Shown: positions 25,759 to 35,349 of the stretch, one piece after another | Numbering within the stretch: position 1 is the stretch's first letter | Layout of the letters: every line of letters begins with the position of its first letter | DNA from: Symbiodinium natans | Lineage: Eukaryota > Sar > Dinophyceae > Suessiales > Symbiodiniaceae | Length of the DNA stretch: 64,000 nt | Direction of reading: 5' to 3' | Assembly: GCA_905221605.1 (NCBI GenBank) | Contig: CAJNDS010002234.1 | Span: forward strand, 74,501-138,500 | The notes under the pieces: generated by a model | What the model was told of the DNA's origin: nothing | The model's database searches: none | Seen by the model: only the letters and a program-made list of their open reading frames with translations | Program-made: the position numbers and the translations under genes

Positions 25759-27750
25759 GCATTGGCAAAGGGATGGTACAGGTCAGACTCCCCAAAGGAG
25801 AGGAAAGACGTGCGCATGCCCCATGGTGGTCAGCCAGTGGGGACTTAGCAGAAAGAACAATCAAGGCAAGACCGGCCCAGGGCACTCCATGGTGGTCAGC
25901 CAGTGGAGCAGCCCCGAGCAGAAGGTTCACCTCTCACCCTGGCTTGCAGCTGCGCCCACCCAGATAGATGTCCGCGCACAAGCACAGTCTCAGCAGACAG
26001 CCAAAGCGGAGGCCACACACGCAAGCCCGAAAGCTCGCCGGGGTTTCGGGGACCGCAATCTGGCAGGCAAAGGTCCCTCCAGAGTCCAAGCCAATAAGAT
26101 ACGTCGGCAGGGAGATGTGAGGGCTCACATCACTTTGGCAGCCTGCAAGAGCGCTAAGATCTCCGTGGTATACACAGCTTTCGTCCAGGCGATGCCGTCA
26201 GGTAGCATCCAGGCGGGCGAAGATCCTGCCTGTCCTGCCACAAGCCAAGCACAGACGACGATGACCCTTTTGAAGGCCAAGTTATTCCACAGGTATTCGA
26301 TATCTCCAGGCCAGGGCAGTAGGTGCCTATTCTCCACGTAGAAGTGCCCGCAGCACCGCCGCATTGGTCTCTCCAGAGTCGATATTCGACCGTCAGGATC
26401 CCGTACCCGTCGTCCAGGACAGATAACAAGCCCGCAGTGGCAAAGGTGTGTGACAGGTCAAACTCCCCAAGGAGAGGAAAGACGTGCGTATGCCCCATGG
26501 TGGTCAGCCAGTGGGGACTTAACAGCAAGAACAATCGAGGCAAGACCAGCCCAGGGCACTCCATGGTGGTCAGCCAGTGGAGCAGCCCCGAGCGAAGGTT
26601 CCCCGCTCACCCTGGCTTGCAGCTGCGCCCACCTGGAAAGATGTCCGCGTGCAAGCAATGTCTCAACAGACAGCCAGAGGGGAGGCCACACACGCAAGCC
26701 CGAAAGCTCGGTCTCGGAGACTGCACTTTGGTAAGCAGTGGTCCCTCCAGAGCCAAAGCCAATAAGGTACGTCGGCAAGGAGATGTGAGGGCTCACATCA
26801 CTTTTGGCAGCCTGCAAGAGCCCAAGATCTCCATGGTATACACAGCGTTCGTTTAGGTGGCGCCGTCAGGTAGCATCCAAGCGAGCGGAGAGCCAGCCAG
26901 CCCTGCCACAGGCCAAGCATAGGCGATGATGGCCCTTTTGAAGGCCAGGTTACTCCAGTGGGTGTATATTCTTCAGACATAAATGCCCGCAACCTGGTAG
27001 AAGCAGCACCACTGCATTGGCCTCTCCAGAGTCGTCCTTCGGCCGAGATACCACAAAGGGGAGGATCGCATTGCCATGACTCACTATGAGTCAAGCGTTG
27101 TATCGTCCCGTGATGAGCGGTGGGGCAACCAGTGTGGGCGGCTGCTGGGTCTCAAAGCCGAGGGGTTTTTGCAGTGCCATAGCACAGAAAGGGCAACCTA
27201 TCCGGTCAAAGAGGGGCGGAGGAGAGGAAGACTGGGCAGTCTTACCTTGGACATAACCGATGAACAATCAAGGCAAGACCAGCCCAGAGTACTCCATGGG
27301 GGCCAGCCAGTGGTACAGCCCCGGGCGAGAGGCACTCACTCCACTAGGCTCACCGCATCGCCCGCCCAGAAGGGTGTTCCCGTCCCGACAAGTTACATCA
27401 ACCAGCCAGAAGGGAGGTCAATGCGCGTCAGTAGCGACCGGTTCTACTGGGAGAAACGCCAGTCCCTGCACAGAGCGGAGCAGTGGACATCAGGGTTTGC
27501 CAATGTTGCACGAATCCTTACTTCCACAAGGCAAGAGGAAACGGCAGGGTCAACTACAAGGGCCGAGGGCTCAGGCACCTTGAATTTGTACACCTCACCA
27601 CAGTCGCCGAGGCAGGTTGGGGTGCCATGGAAACTTCCTATTACAAGCGTCCGTGCGCCCCATGGTGGTCAACCGCTGGGGACTTACAAGTGAGCACTGC
27701 GGACCAGCCCAGGGTTCCCCGTGGTGGCCGGCCAGTGGGGCAGCCGCAGC
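25759..27750. repeat. Nested 0.69-kb tandem repeats in copy 2
   Basis: Same arrangement as in copy 1, with the CCATGGTGGTCAGCCAGTGG word near 25820, 25886, 26494 and 26561 and weaker copies near 27293 and 27660. Copy 2 keeps a block around 26927-26960 that is missing in copy 1 near 21160, and lacks a block present in copy 1 near 20570-20590. The two arrays have therefore drifted by small indels since duplication. Confidence 0.8.
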
Positions 27751-28012
27751 CGCAGCCAAGAGCAGCAGGCTCCCTGGAGGCTCCCATTACGCAAGCCATT
27801 GAGTAGCGACAGCTACCGATTCAGATAATACAATCCAATGGTCAGTCAGGCAGGTGTGAGGGATTATTGCCAAGGGCCTTCCCAGTCAGGGCGTCGTGGG
27901 CGGTGGCCTGCAGAGACAGTATGGGCCCGTCCTCCTGATACTTGTGGCAACTCCTCCTCGCTTTCCCCCCACTCAGGGATGCCAGTTGGGATGGAGCCCC
28001 CTATGTGCCGTT

Positions 28013-28984
28013 TCATTGAGGCTTGTGCTGCCTGCCACATCGTCCGGATGGCATCCTGTATTTGCCGATATTGCACCACACCTTCGTCCCGATACTGAAG
28101 GGGAAGGTGGTAAGCGCGGCCGCGAGGGGGGCGAGCCTGATGGCCTCAAGAAAATGGGCAGGGGGCAACTCCGGCTTAAACTCTTGGCACTGGCGCTGCC
28201 CAAGCGCTTGTGAGCCCTGCAGCGAAATTCCAAGGAACGCATTCAGGCTAGGCTGCTGTGCGAGCCGGGCCGCTTCCATATCCGTGTGTTTGGCGGCCGC
28301 CGCCCATGCCTGCAAGGCCTCCTGGGACACCTGCCCACTGACCTGAGGGAGTCCGCTACTCGGGTCCACCGTGTACTTGGTTGTAGGGCATGTACGCATC
28401 CGACAAGCGCGGCCGGCAAGGAAAGCCACCATGGCCGCTGGCGGCACGTTGACCTGGAGGTCAGTAATCCTGTGGTCGGATTCGGGAAAGCCCACAACAA
28501 TGGGCAGTCCGGCAGTGCGCTCCAGGGGGCCTTTTTGGTGGGATTCAAATGCGAGCAGGAGCGCACCCAGCCAATAATCCGGGTCAGCGTAGCACATCAT
28601 GGCCGGAAAGCTGGCGTTGATGACGCTCGGCATATCCGCCACCGCGAAGAAAAGATCCGCAATATACTGGGCAGTGGTCAGGAACCCATACCCTACCAGG
28701 GACTCCGAGAGTCTTGCTTTATCTAACTGCGGAACCGGGCAAGCCAACATATTCGCAAGGTCAACATGTTGCAGCGCTCCCGACAACCGAAGGCATTGCG
28801 CAATGATGGGGTCGTAGACCTTCAGATAAGACGCCGGGAAAGTCTCAGGCAGATGAAGAAGGGTGTCTGCGATTTTTATCAACGCGTCCGCATCCTGTAG
28901 CTGGTGTGGTAAGCCATTTAACAACTCTTCATAGGTCCTGTATGCACGAAGCTGCGCAATGCGTCGTGAGATGATTCGAGTCAC
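28013..28984 (-). CDS. Unknown protein of repeat unit, copy 2 with internal deletion
   Basis: 323-codon minus-strand frame homologous to both 23381-23996 and 22196-23359 of copy 1. Here the junction that is broken in copy 1 is intact (AQYIADLFFAVADMPSVINA), but the region corresponding to about 22293-22846 is deleted, joining LPPAHFLEAIRLA directly to the last 30 or so residues. The two copies carry different lesions, so the original frame was probably one continuous ORF of well over 550 codons. Confidence 0.6.
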   Translation of the reverse strand: MTRIISRRIAQLRAYRTYEELLNGLPHQLQDADALIKIADTLLHLPETFPASYLKVYDPIIAQCLRLSGALQHVDLANMLACPVPQLDKARLSESLVGYGFLTTAQYIADLFFAVADMPSVINASFPAMMCYADPDYWLGALLLAFESHQKGPLERTAGLPIVVGFPESDHRITDLQVNVPPAAMVAFLAGRACRMRTCPTTKYTVDPSSGLPQVSGQVSQEALQAWAAAAKHTDMEAARLAQQPSLNAFLGISLQGSQALGQRQCQEFKPELPPAHFLEAIRLAPLAAALTTFPFSIGTKVWCNIGKYRMPSGRCGRQHKPQ

Positions 28985-29587
28985 GCAGGCTCATGTAGGG
29001 TCTAGGCTTGACATTCTTCCCAAAGTGATGTCCTGCTTGGAGTGCACGCCACATGAGCCCACAGACCGATGTTGTGTTGCCCTGCATTGGGGGCGTATTG
29101 GCTGAGGTGCTAGGGATCGCGAGTGGTGCTGGGTTCGCTTGGCCCTCTCGGCTTGGCTTTTGGCGGTTCCAGCGGCTCTTGAGAACCGTCGTGATCCTGT
29201 GCGAGGGGCCGACTTTCCTTGCGGACATGGGCAATGGGCACCTGCCCAGCAGCGATGGGGGTCAAGCCAGGAAGCGGCCAACTGAGGGTCTGCGATGGTT
29301 GCCTGCGTATCAGGGTTCCGGCACACCAGCTCGCCGGCTTTTCTGGGAGTGCCACAAGGGGTGCGGGACACATCACGACTGGGATGCGGCGGCGGACTGA
29401 CCGCAGCAGCAACAGATTCCCTGGCAGCCTTGGACCCAGGCCTGGTCCATGACGTGGTTCATCTTCCGCCATGAGGCGGCCCGGGGCAGGAGATTGCTTT
29501 GGTGTCGATGCAACCACTCCTGAGACAACCCTCTCATCGAGGCTGGTACTACTCGCGGGCACAGGGCTGTTTCCCGGAGAGTCCACA

Positions 29588-30130
29588 TCAATCAATCGCA
29601 GTGTCCGACTCAAATTTGCCCGTTCGAACGGGCAGGAGGCGAAGGCCTTGTGGGGCTTGCTGGATCCCGGCCTTATGCTCAAAAGCCGGGTCTGTGTGCC
29701 GGGCAGGTCCGTGGCTTCGTCCTAGAGCCCTTGCCCAGTGCAGTACTGTGTCCCCTTTCAACCAGTGCGGAAAGGGGACGGGGTGGCTGAATACCTCACC
29801 CATTTGCTAGGGGATACGAAGATCGCGCTTGCAGACTGGCAATTGTGCCAGAGTAGGAGTTGGACGTGGGACCTTGCGTGTCTCTCCCCAGGTTGCCTTC
29901 AGTGCCCATGCCTGGTCCAGGGGTGGCGTACTGAAGAGGTCCAGCCCAACCTTGCGCTCCACGGGCAACACAATGCTTGCCACCTTACGTTCCCGGAAGG
30001 CTTGCTTGTGATTCCCTTGCAATGCCGGGGCCATCCATGCTCCACAGGCTGGCTTGTGTGCGCAGGTACTCGGGGCAATCAAGAAGTCCCCCCATGGGAA
30101 GTATTTAGCTACGCAACAACACCCTGCCAA
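29588..30130 (-). pseudogene. Remnants of the 5' unknown ORF in copy 2
   Basis: Minus-strand fragments matching 24539-25342 of copy 1: KVASIVLPVERKVGLDLF and DQAWALKATWGETRK, then loss of about 60 codons before text matching GPARHTDPAFEHKAGIQQ. The upstream half is missing because homology to copy 1 stops near 30096. Confidence 0.6.
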
Positions 30131-30335
30131 AGGGACCCTAGCCTAGCAGCAAGGAGGACGCGAGTGCACAAGCGGCGCACGGGACTTTCTCTTTTAACCC
30201 TGAGATGGAGGAGTCACGAGTCTCAAGCAATCTCAACAGCCACAAGTGAGACTCTTGACCGGCCCTGTCAAGAAGAGATCCCTCCTCAAAGCAGGCCAGG
30301 GCCGAATCGAAAATCCCCACCCCCCACATTTTGCA
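30097..30335. repeat. 240-bp direct repeat, copy A
   Basis: Begins GGAAGTATTTAGCTACGCAA and is repeated almost exactly at 30578-30815, about 482 bases away. The pair lies between the end of the 5.8-kb unit and the stop codon of the Gag/RNase H ORF. Its position at the 3' side of a tyrosine-recombinase-type element suggests part of split direct repeats, though a matching copy on the far side of the element was not found. Confidence 0.75.
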
Positions 30336-30577
30336 GGGTCGTGGTGGGCGGGAAAAGCAAAATGCTCACACAGGGCTCAGCTAACACACGAGGTGAACCC
30401 TCCTGCCACTACAAGCCCTGTAGGAAGAGCCACAAGCTTGCAGCATTGCACGGCACGCTTGACCTTTCACCTTGCGCCTGCGCAACGCAACAACGCGCAA
30501 CAGCGCAAACCGCGTAAGACAAACCTTGTTGCAACGCACATACTTCCCACTTAGATACATGCACGCATGCACCTCGC

Positions 30578-30815
30578 GGGAAGTATTTAGCTACGCAACA
30601 GCACCCTGCCAAAGGGACCCTAGCCTAGCAGCAAGGAGGACGCGAGTGCACAAGCGGCGCACGGGACTTTCTCTTTTAACCCTGAGATGGAGGAGTCACG
30701 AGTCTCAAGCAATCTCAACAGCCACAAGTGAGACTCTTGAACGGCCCTGTCAAGAAGAGATCCCTCCTCAAAGCAGGCCAGGGCCGAATCGAAAATCCCC
30801 ACCCCAACCTCAGGC
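30578..30815. repeat. 240-bp direct repeat, copy B
   Basis: Near-exact second copy of 30097-30335, one difference being AACGGCC for GACCGGCC near 30740. The spacer (30336-30577) is unique and carries CGCAACGCAACAACGCGCAA-type short repeats. Copy B ends about 70 bases from the stop of the minus-strand Gag/RNase H ORF. Confidence 0.75.
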
Positions 30816-30886
30816 GAAAGAGACCCTGGACGCGACACAACCTGCAAGTACCAGCACGTTAAAACTTAAAACGCCTCGCGCCGTTT

Positions 30887-32608
30887 TCACTGCCAAGGAT
30901 CCCGAGCACGCAGGGCCTGTGACTTCGGAAGCTTGCTTGACTGCTTGGCTCTCTTGGCCGCCCGGCAAGATGCAATATCCTTGTACAAGGACATGCCTTC
31001 CTCCAGCATCGAATCCAGCACAATGCCTTTGAACTCAGCCAGCTGAAAACGCAAGCGGTTGCCTTCTGCGAATCTGTGGAAGATCGAATTGGTCAACTCG
31101 TCTGCTTCAATGTTTTGAAGACGCGGGAGCCAATACAAATCCAGCTCAGCGCTCCTGCGTTGCAGCTGCGCGGCAAGCTCCATTAAGAAGACATTCAATG
31201 GAAATTTCGTAGTCAGCAGACGTGCTACAACACGGCTATTGCCTTGGTTATCCGTCGCAGCAGAGCAACGAAAGGTGCCTTCCGCACCTTTCGGGATACC
31301 AAAGACAACGACTGCTGCCAGGGTTGCCACCAATTCCAATGCTCCAATCTGGCGGTATGCCTCGCCGGCTGCGTAAAGCCATGGCGCATTACCGTGGCTG
31401 AGCTTCTCAGAGAACCAGCGACAATCCGTTGCAGGGTGGCTTTTGCCACACCGCGGAACAGCGCAGACATGTAGGCCTTTCGGGCACCTGCCGCGAGTGA
31501 CGGTCTCGCGACAAGTTTTGAGACCGTATCCGAAACATATGGGGTCTCCGCCGTTCGTGTGGCTCCGACAGCCTTCCAGCCCCTGGGGCATTTTCATCTG
31601 CCGAACGGCAGCCTTACCTCGCTTCCCCTTTCCACGGCCCTTCCCTCCAGGAGGGGGCGGCGGAAAGCCGTAAGGCCCATTACGCTCTTTCTCAGAGCCA
31701 GCGCCAGCAGCCTTAGGCAATGGCTGCATCAAGCTGACAACCTCCGTTGAACAGGTGGCGGCTTCGAACACCTGATCCAAAGGCCTTCCCGATGCTGTGA
31801 CCTGGAGGCCGGCACGTGTCTGATCAGCAAGGCACTGGAACAACTTGCGATCTGCAGCCTGCAACTGCATGAAGGTTGGTAGATTGTGAGAGGAAGGAAC
31901 AACGTCCAAGCGTGCACTCAGAAGCTTCTCTACCCAACGGCTGTGATGGACAAAATCTAAGAGATTCGCCATCTCAAAAGCAATGCCTCGACGGGACAAT
32001 GCAAGGTGGATGAGGAACTCACTGGACGTGTCTGCACGCCCCGGGTCAGGCTTCTCAGTCTTGAGTTTCCCCGAGCTGTCAATGGACAAGACCGACTCTC
32101 TCTTGGCACTCGTCTGTGCCTCGTGCTCTTTGCTTGTCAGACGATCCCACTCCAGGTACTGGAGGCGATTCTGCTCATAGATGGCGACACACGCATCCAC
32201 CAGAGCATCTGATGGCTCCATTCGATTCCGGATGTCCAACCCCGGCAACTTCTTCACGATGGCAGCGAACCTCTCGGAGCGCTCCGGCACCGAAAGCTTC
32301 CTAGGCGCTGTTTCATCGGTCCGCTCCACCAACGAGCGCATTTCACTCGTAGTGACAGCAAAGCTCTCATGGAACAACCTGCGAAAGGCTGCCTTCTGCC
32401 CCAAACTTGCCGGGCCTCCAAGTGCCGTCTCAAACGCGGCGATGAGCTCCTTGTCATCGCCCGATCCTGGCGTATAGCTTGACATGAAGGCTACCCGGGC
32501 CAGAGTAGTGATGCCAGCCCGTTTAAGGGCCGCGACATCAGCTTCTTCTAAGCCTACCTTCACACATCTCGCAGAGAACACTGGACCACTCTCCGAGTAC
32601 GCAGCCAT
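30887..32608 (-). CDS. Gag-like zinc-finger protein fused to RNase H remnant (reverse transcriptase missing)
   Basis: 573 residues. Residues 1-300: helical Gag-like part. Residues 310-345: Pro/Gly/Lys-rich basic linker. Residues 358-396: Cys/His cluster (C358, C366, C375, H380, then C382, C387, H391, C396), a CCCH-type finger followed by a knuckle. Residues 420-510: C-terminal part of an RNase H fold, with catalytic Glu in ALELVATL (E425), Asp in TDNQGNS (D453) and Asp in NIEADELTN (D503), and LDLYWLPRL between. This RNase H style occurs in DIRS/Ngaro-type retroelements. The finger passes into RNase H within about 25 residues, so the reverse transcriptase and the first RNase H Asp have been removed without breaking the frame. 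Not a host gene; a non-autonomous element derivative. Confidence 0.75.
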   Translation of the reverse strand: MAAYSESGPVFSARCVKVGLEEADVAALKRAGITTLARVAFMSSYTPGSGDDKELIAAFETALGGPASLGQKAAFRRLFHESFAVTTSEMRSLVERTDETAPRKLSVPERSERFAAIVKKLPGLDIRNRMEPSDALVDACVAIYEQNRLQYLEWDRLTSKEHEAQTSAKRESVLSIDSSGKLKTEKPDPGRADTSSEFLIHLALSRRGIAFEMANLLDFVHHSRWVEKLLSARLDVVPSSHNLPTFMQLQAADRKLFQCLADQTRAGLQVTASGRPLDQVFEAATCSTEVVSLMQPLPKAAGAGSEKERNGPYGFPPPPPGGKGRGKGKRGKAAVRQMKMPQGLEGCRSHTNGGDPICFGYGLKTCRETVTRGRCPKGLHVCAVPRCGKSHPATDCRWFSEKLSHGNAPWLYAAGEAYRQIGALELVATLAAVVVFGIPKGAEGTFRCSAATDNQGNSRVVARLLTTKFPLNVFLMELAAQLQRRSAELDLYWLPRLQNIEADELTNSIFHRFAEGNRLRFQLAEFKGIVLDSMLEEGMSLYKDIASCRAAKRAKQSSKLPKSQALRARDPWQ

Positions 32609-32845
32609 CTTTGACGGCCACCCAAACTAGGCTTGAGACCTGGCACCTGCTCAGAGCTGGTAAAGCATCTGTGTTTGCCATGACATGTAGGCAACTCTCA
32701 AGAGAGAACTCTCACATGGACGTAGAGCACGAACATCACATTCATGGACATAGAGCACATGCAAAAAGCAGGGGGGCGCAGCAAGTGAGCAAATCGTGGG
32801 CATCGCACACACCCTTTATGCTCTATGCACAAGTGAAATCTCACA

Positions 32846-34153
32846 TCAAGCCACATATGCTCTAAAGCATTGCTTACACCTAGGATGCAAAACTGCAGGT
32901 CGCTCATGGCATCGCCCATACTGTACAGACAACGCCCTTCCACATATCAAATGTGCTCCTGCTTCATCAGCGGTTAGGTGGATGACTCTCGACTGGCGGT
33001 GCCTGAAGTACGTTGCATCACCTGGCAGCCGCCGCTCATCCACTCTGCCCGGCCACCTCTCCATAGTCCTGGCGACGGCCTGCTCATCTTCTGAGTGGTC
33101 ACGTTCTTCTTCGTCGACCGAGGAGCCCGAAGACGACGCCATATCATCCTCGGAGTGAGGTGGATCCTCCTCATCGGACCTCTCACATTCCTCTGCCAGC
33201 TGTTGCCCTCTGGGGTTGTCAGGCATGAACTTCCCAGAGCGGACCTCACGCAGCATCGACGCCATGGCCCTGAGGGGGGCCGACTGAGCATCGACTTCAT
33301 AGATGAGCTCCGTGCCCACACCGGCAGACTTCGAAGTATGATAGCCTGAGATGGCCCTTTGGTCCCTTGGCAGACCACGTTTGCTGGCCCAAGAGAGGAT
33401 TGTTCTTTTGCACGAATGCGAACCCACATTGTTCAAGTACTCATCGGGGCCCACTCCCTGGGCAAGCAGGCTCCTGAGCCACACACAAGCCTGGTCACAC
33501 GGCAGAGACACATTCCTCCAGGTCCCGTTGGAACCCGGACACGGCAGGAGGGGCAAATCCTCGTGGATCGAATCACATTCTTCCATGACATCGATCCAAG
33601 CATCGGCCCACCTGAGACCCAACAGACCCAAAGCACAAGCTGCCATCGGCAAGAACCAACCTTCCTCTCGAGGGAGAAGCTGGTCTTGCTCCTCGAAACG
33701 TGGACCTCGAGATATGCTGATCAGGCGCACAAAAAGGAGCTTGCACACACGCTGGGCATCGGAGAATCTGGCTCTCGCGTGCACTAGGAAAAGGAAAAAG
33801 CCCGCTGCCATCCTATCTTGCAGGGACCTCCCTTCAAGACCACAGCAAATTCTCTCAAGCAGCGCAACATGTTCGACTTTCAAGGGGTTTCGTTGAAGGA
33901 GCTTCCTCTTCTGCAAGAAAAGCCGAGCTGCCAGGCCCCGAACACGACCCGACTCCAAAATCTCATCAACACCCTTCAAGCCCACAACATACTTTGCGAA
34001 GGCAAAAGCGGAGAGAACACTCTTCAAGGAAGTCGGTGCAGCTTTGTCCTTCACATCATCGAAGTAAGCATACACAAGAGGCTCAGCGGCAGGAAAAACT
34101 ATCGCAGTCTTGCCCGAAGCCCAGGCAACATACCTCATAAGAGCATTCGGCAC
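32846..34153 (-). CDS. Tyrosine recombinase of a DIRS/Ngaro- or Crypton-like element
   Basis: 435 codons counted from a GTG; the real start is unknown. N-terminal about 100 residues: helical core-binding (SAM-like) domain starting ALMRYVAWASG. Catalytic part: HARARFSDAQRV (box I Arg at 127 or 129), SHSCKRTILSW (His 246, Lys/Arg 249-250), ISGYHTSK (His 272) and a Tyr in ELIYEVD (Tyr 285, candidate nucleophile). This is the R-H-(K/R)-H-Y pattern of tyrosine recombinases. The tail (residues 310-350) is very acidic and Ser-rich. A coding-like stretch in another frame continues upstream (ADALTVKATSTLHSRA, ending near 34150), pointing to a frameshift or splice at the N-terminus. It lies 5' of the Gag/RNase H ORF on the same strand. 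Confidence 0.8.
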   Translation of the reverse strand: MPNALMRYVAWASGKTAIVFPAAEPLVYAYFDDVKDKAAPTSLKSVLSAFAFAKYVVGLKGVDEILESGRVRGLAARLFLQKRKLLQRNPLKVEHVALLERICCGLEGRSLQDRMAAGFFLFLVHARARFSDAQRVCKLLFVRLISISRGPRFEEQDQLLPREEGWFLPMAACALGLLGLRWADAWIDVMEECDSIHEDLPLLPCPGSNGTWRNVSLPCDQACVWLRSLLAQGVGPDEYLNNVGSHSCKRTILSWASKRGLPRDQRAISGYHTSKSAGVGTELIYEVDAQSAPLRAMASMLREVRSGKFMPDNPRGQQLAEECERSDEEDPPHSEDDMASSSGSSVDEEERDHSEDEQAVARTMERWPGRVDERRLPGDATYFRHRQSRVIHLTADEAGAHLICGRALSVQYGRCHERPAVLHPRCKQCFRAYVA

Positions 34154-34310
34154 GCGAGTGCAAAGTAGACGTTGCTTTCACTGTCAAGGCATCTGCCACG
34201 CTGTTAAGAAAAGGATCAGTACCCAACCCTGCTTTCGAAGCGTGGAAATCACGTGCAAACGAGCCATCTTTTCAGTCTGCTCATGGCTCATGCTCAGCGT
34301 GATCCTGCCA
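34154..34310 (-). pseudogene. Upstream N-terminal remnant of the recombinase
   Basis: Two overlapping minus-strand frames look coding: MSHEQTEKMARLHVISTLRK (about 34225-34285) and DPFLNSVADALTVKATSTLH (about 34155-34215). The second would continue into the recombinase if one base were changed near 34150. Either a frameshift or a short splice is implied. Confidence 0.4.
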
Positions 34311-35340
34311 CCAGCGTGGAGGTGTTTCGCCGTGTTTCTTCCACCATTGACACTTCAAGGACACACGTAGCCTTCGGCGAAGCTCGCGTGGCGCCCTGCC
34401 ACAAGGACGTGAGTGCCGCACGTTCTTGACTCGAAAGCGGACTGCGTCGCCAGCCAGGTAGGCTCGTCGGAACCAAGGTACTCACTGGTTCGTTGAACTG
34501 TCCTGCTGTACTGCGCCCCATCGGCCCTGCCTCGACAGGGGAGAAACTCGCCGAGTGTGGAGGCGTCAAAGGTGAGATCGACCAGAGAGACAAGATCTCC
34601 TGGCCCCATTCCTGTGCTGTTGGGGTTCCCGTAGGGTGATGTTGTTCTCTGTCTGGAGCCCAGCCAGGGAACAGGCCAAGCAGCAGGCCATGGTCAGAAT
34701 AGGCTCGGTGCCTGTGTTGCCCGAATCAGCTGTGGCTGGGTTTCTTTCGGAGCTGTTAGTAAGAGCGAGAAAGCTGGTTCCTGTCCTGTGTTGGTGAGTG
34801 AGAGTGAGAAGCCAGGGCAGCCGCCAGGGCTAACAGGAGCTCACTGCTGCGGCATGGGCTTCTGGGGTCTAGGTCAGTCAGAGCGAGAATGCCTAGGCCT
34901 GCTCTGGAGGATGCGACGTGGCCAAGTCACTTTGTTGCAGTGAAAGTACAGGCAAAGCCCGCGTGCCGGTTCCCGACTGGCTGCCTTTTCAGAGTGAGCC
35001 GGAGGCATCGGTTCTAGATTCTAGCGTTTTCCGTCCGCGCGCCCCGTGTTGTTGAGATGCCCGTGTAGGGCCAACTAAGACCCGCAAGCGCCTCACAAAC
35101 AACCACGGAGCCAGTGGCCATGCGCGCGACCGATCTCGGGAACTTGCGCCGGGTAGACACAAGGTCCAGTGGTCCTGAATGTCAAACTCACAGAAATCTT
35201 CATCTTTGACGCTGAAGACAGCGCCCCCGATGTGGAAAGTATTTGTTATTTCGCACTGCGTGCAAATGCGTTGAGCGCGAGTGCCATGTCGCCGGAAATG
35301 AATTGTAGCTAGCTGGCAGTTCATGCGAGAAATGAATCTC
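34311..35340. other. Gap between recombinase element and next ORF remnants
   Basis: Nothing identified. Short frames on the minus strand (34355-34609 and 34989-35324) have no recognised motif. From 34.62 to 34.93 kb there is a loose repetition of TCAGAGYGAGAA-type words (for example GAGCGAGAAAGC, GAGTGAGAAGCC, GAGCGAGAATGCC). Confidence 0.35.
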
Positions 35341-35349
35341 TGCTTTTAC

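Larger units (their letters stand above)
25375..30096 (-). repeat. 5.8-kb repeat unit, copy 2 (shortened)
   Basis: Homologous to copy 1 at an offset of about 5.78 kb. Differences: a loss of about 550 bases relative to 22293-22846, replaced by about 25 bases containing GCGGCCGC; a loss of about 250 bases relative to the region around 24.0-24.25 kb; further small losses near 29.7-29.9 kb; and an end near 30096, about 270 bases short of the copy 1 end. Truncation at the minus-strand 5' end together with a 3' poly-A is typical of poly-A-primed retrotransposition, although the head-to-tail junction also allows unequal exchange. Confidence 0.85.

Noticed and set aside
19977-27750. CRISPR-like array from the repeated CCATGGTGGTCAGCCAGTGG word
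   Set aside because: Spacing is 60 and about 690 bases rather than regular, the intervening sequence is itself repeated, and the genome is eukaryotic.
30097-34310. Classical LTR retrotransposon
   Set aside because: No long terminal repeats bracket the ORFs, no aspartic protease or DDE integrase; a tyrosine recombinase is present instead.
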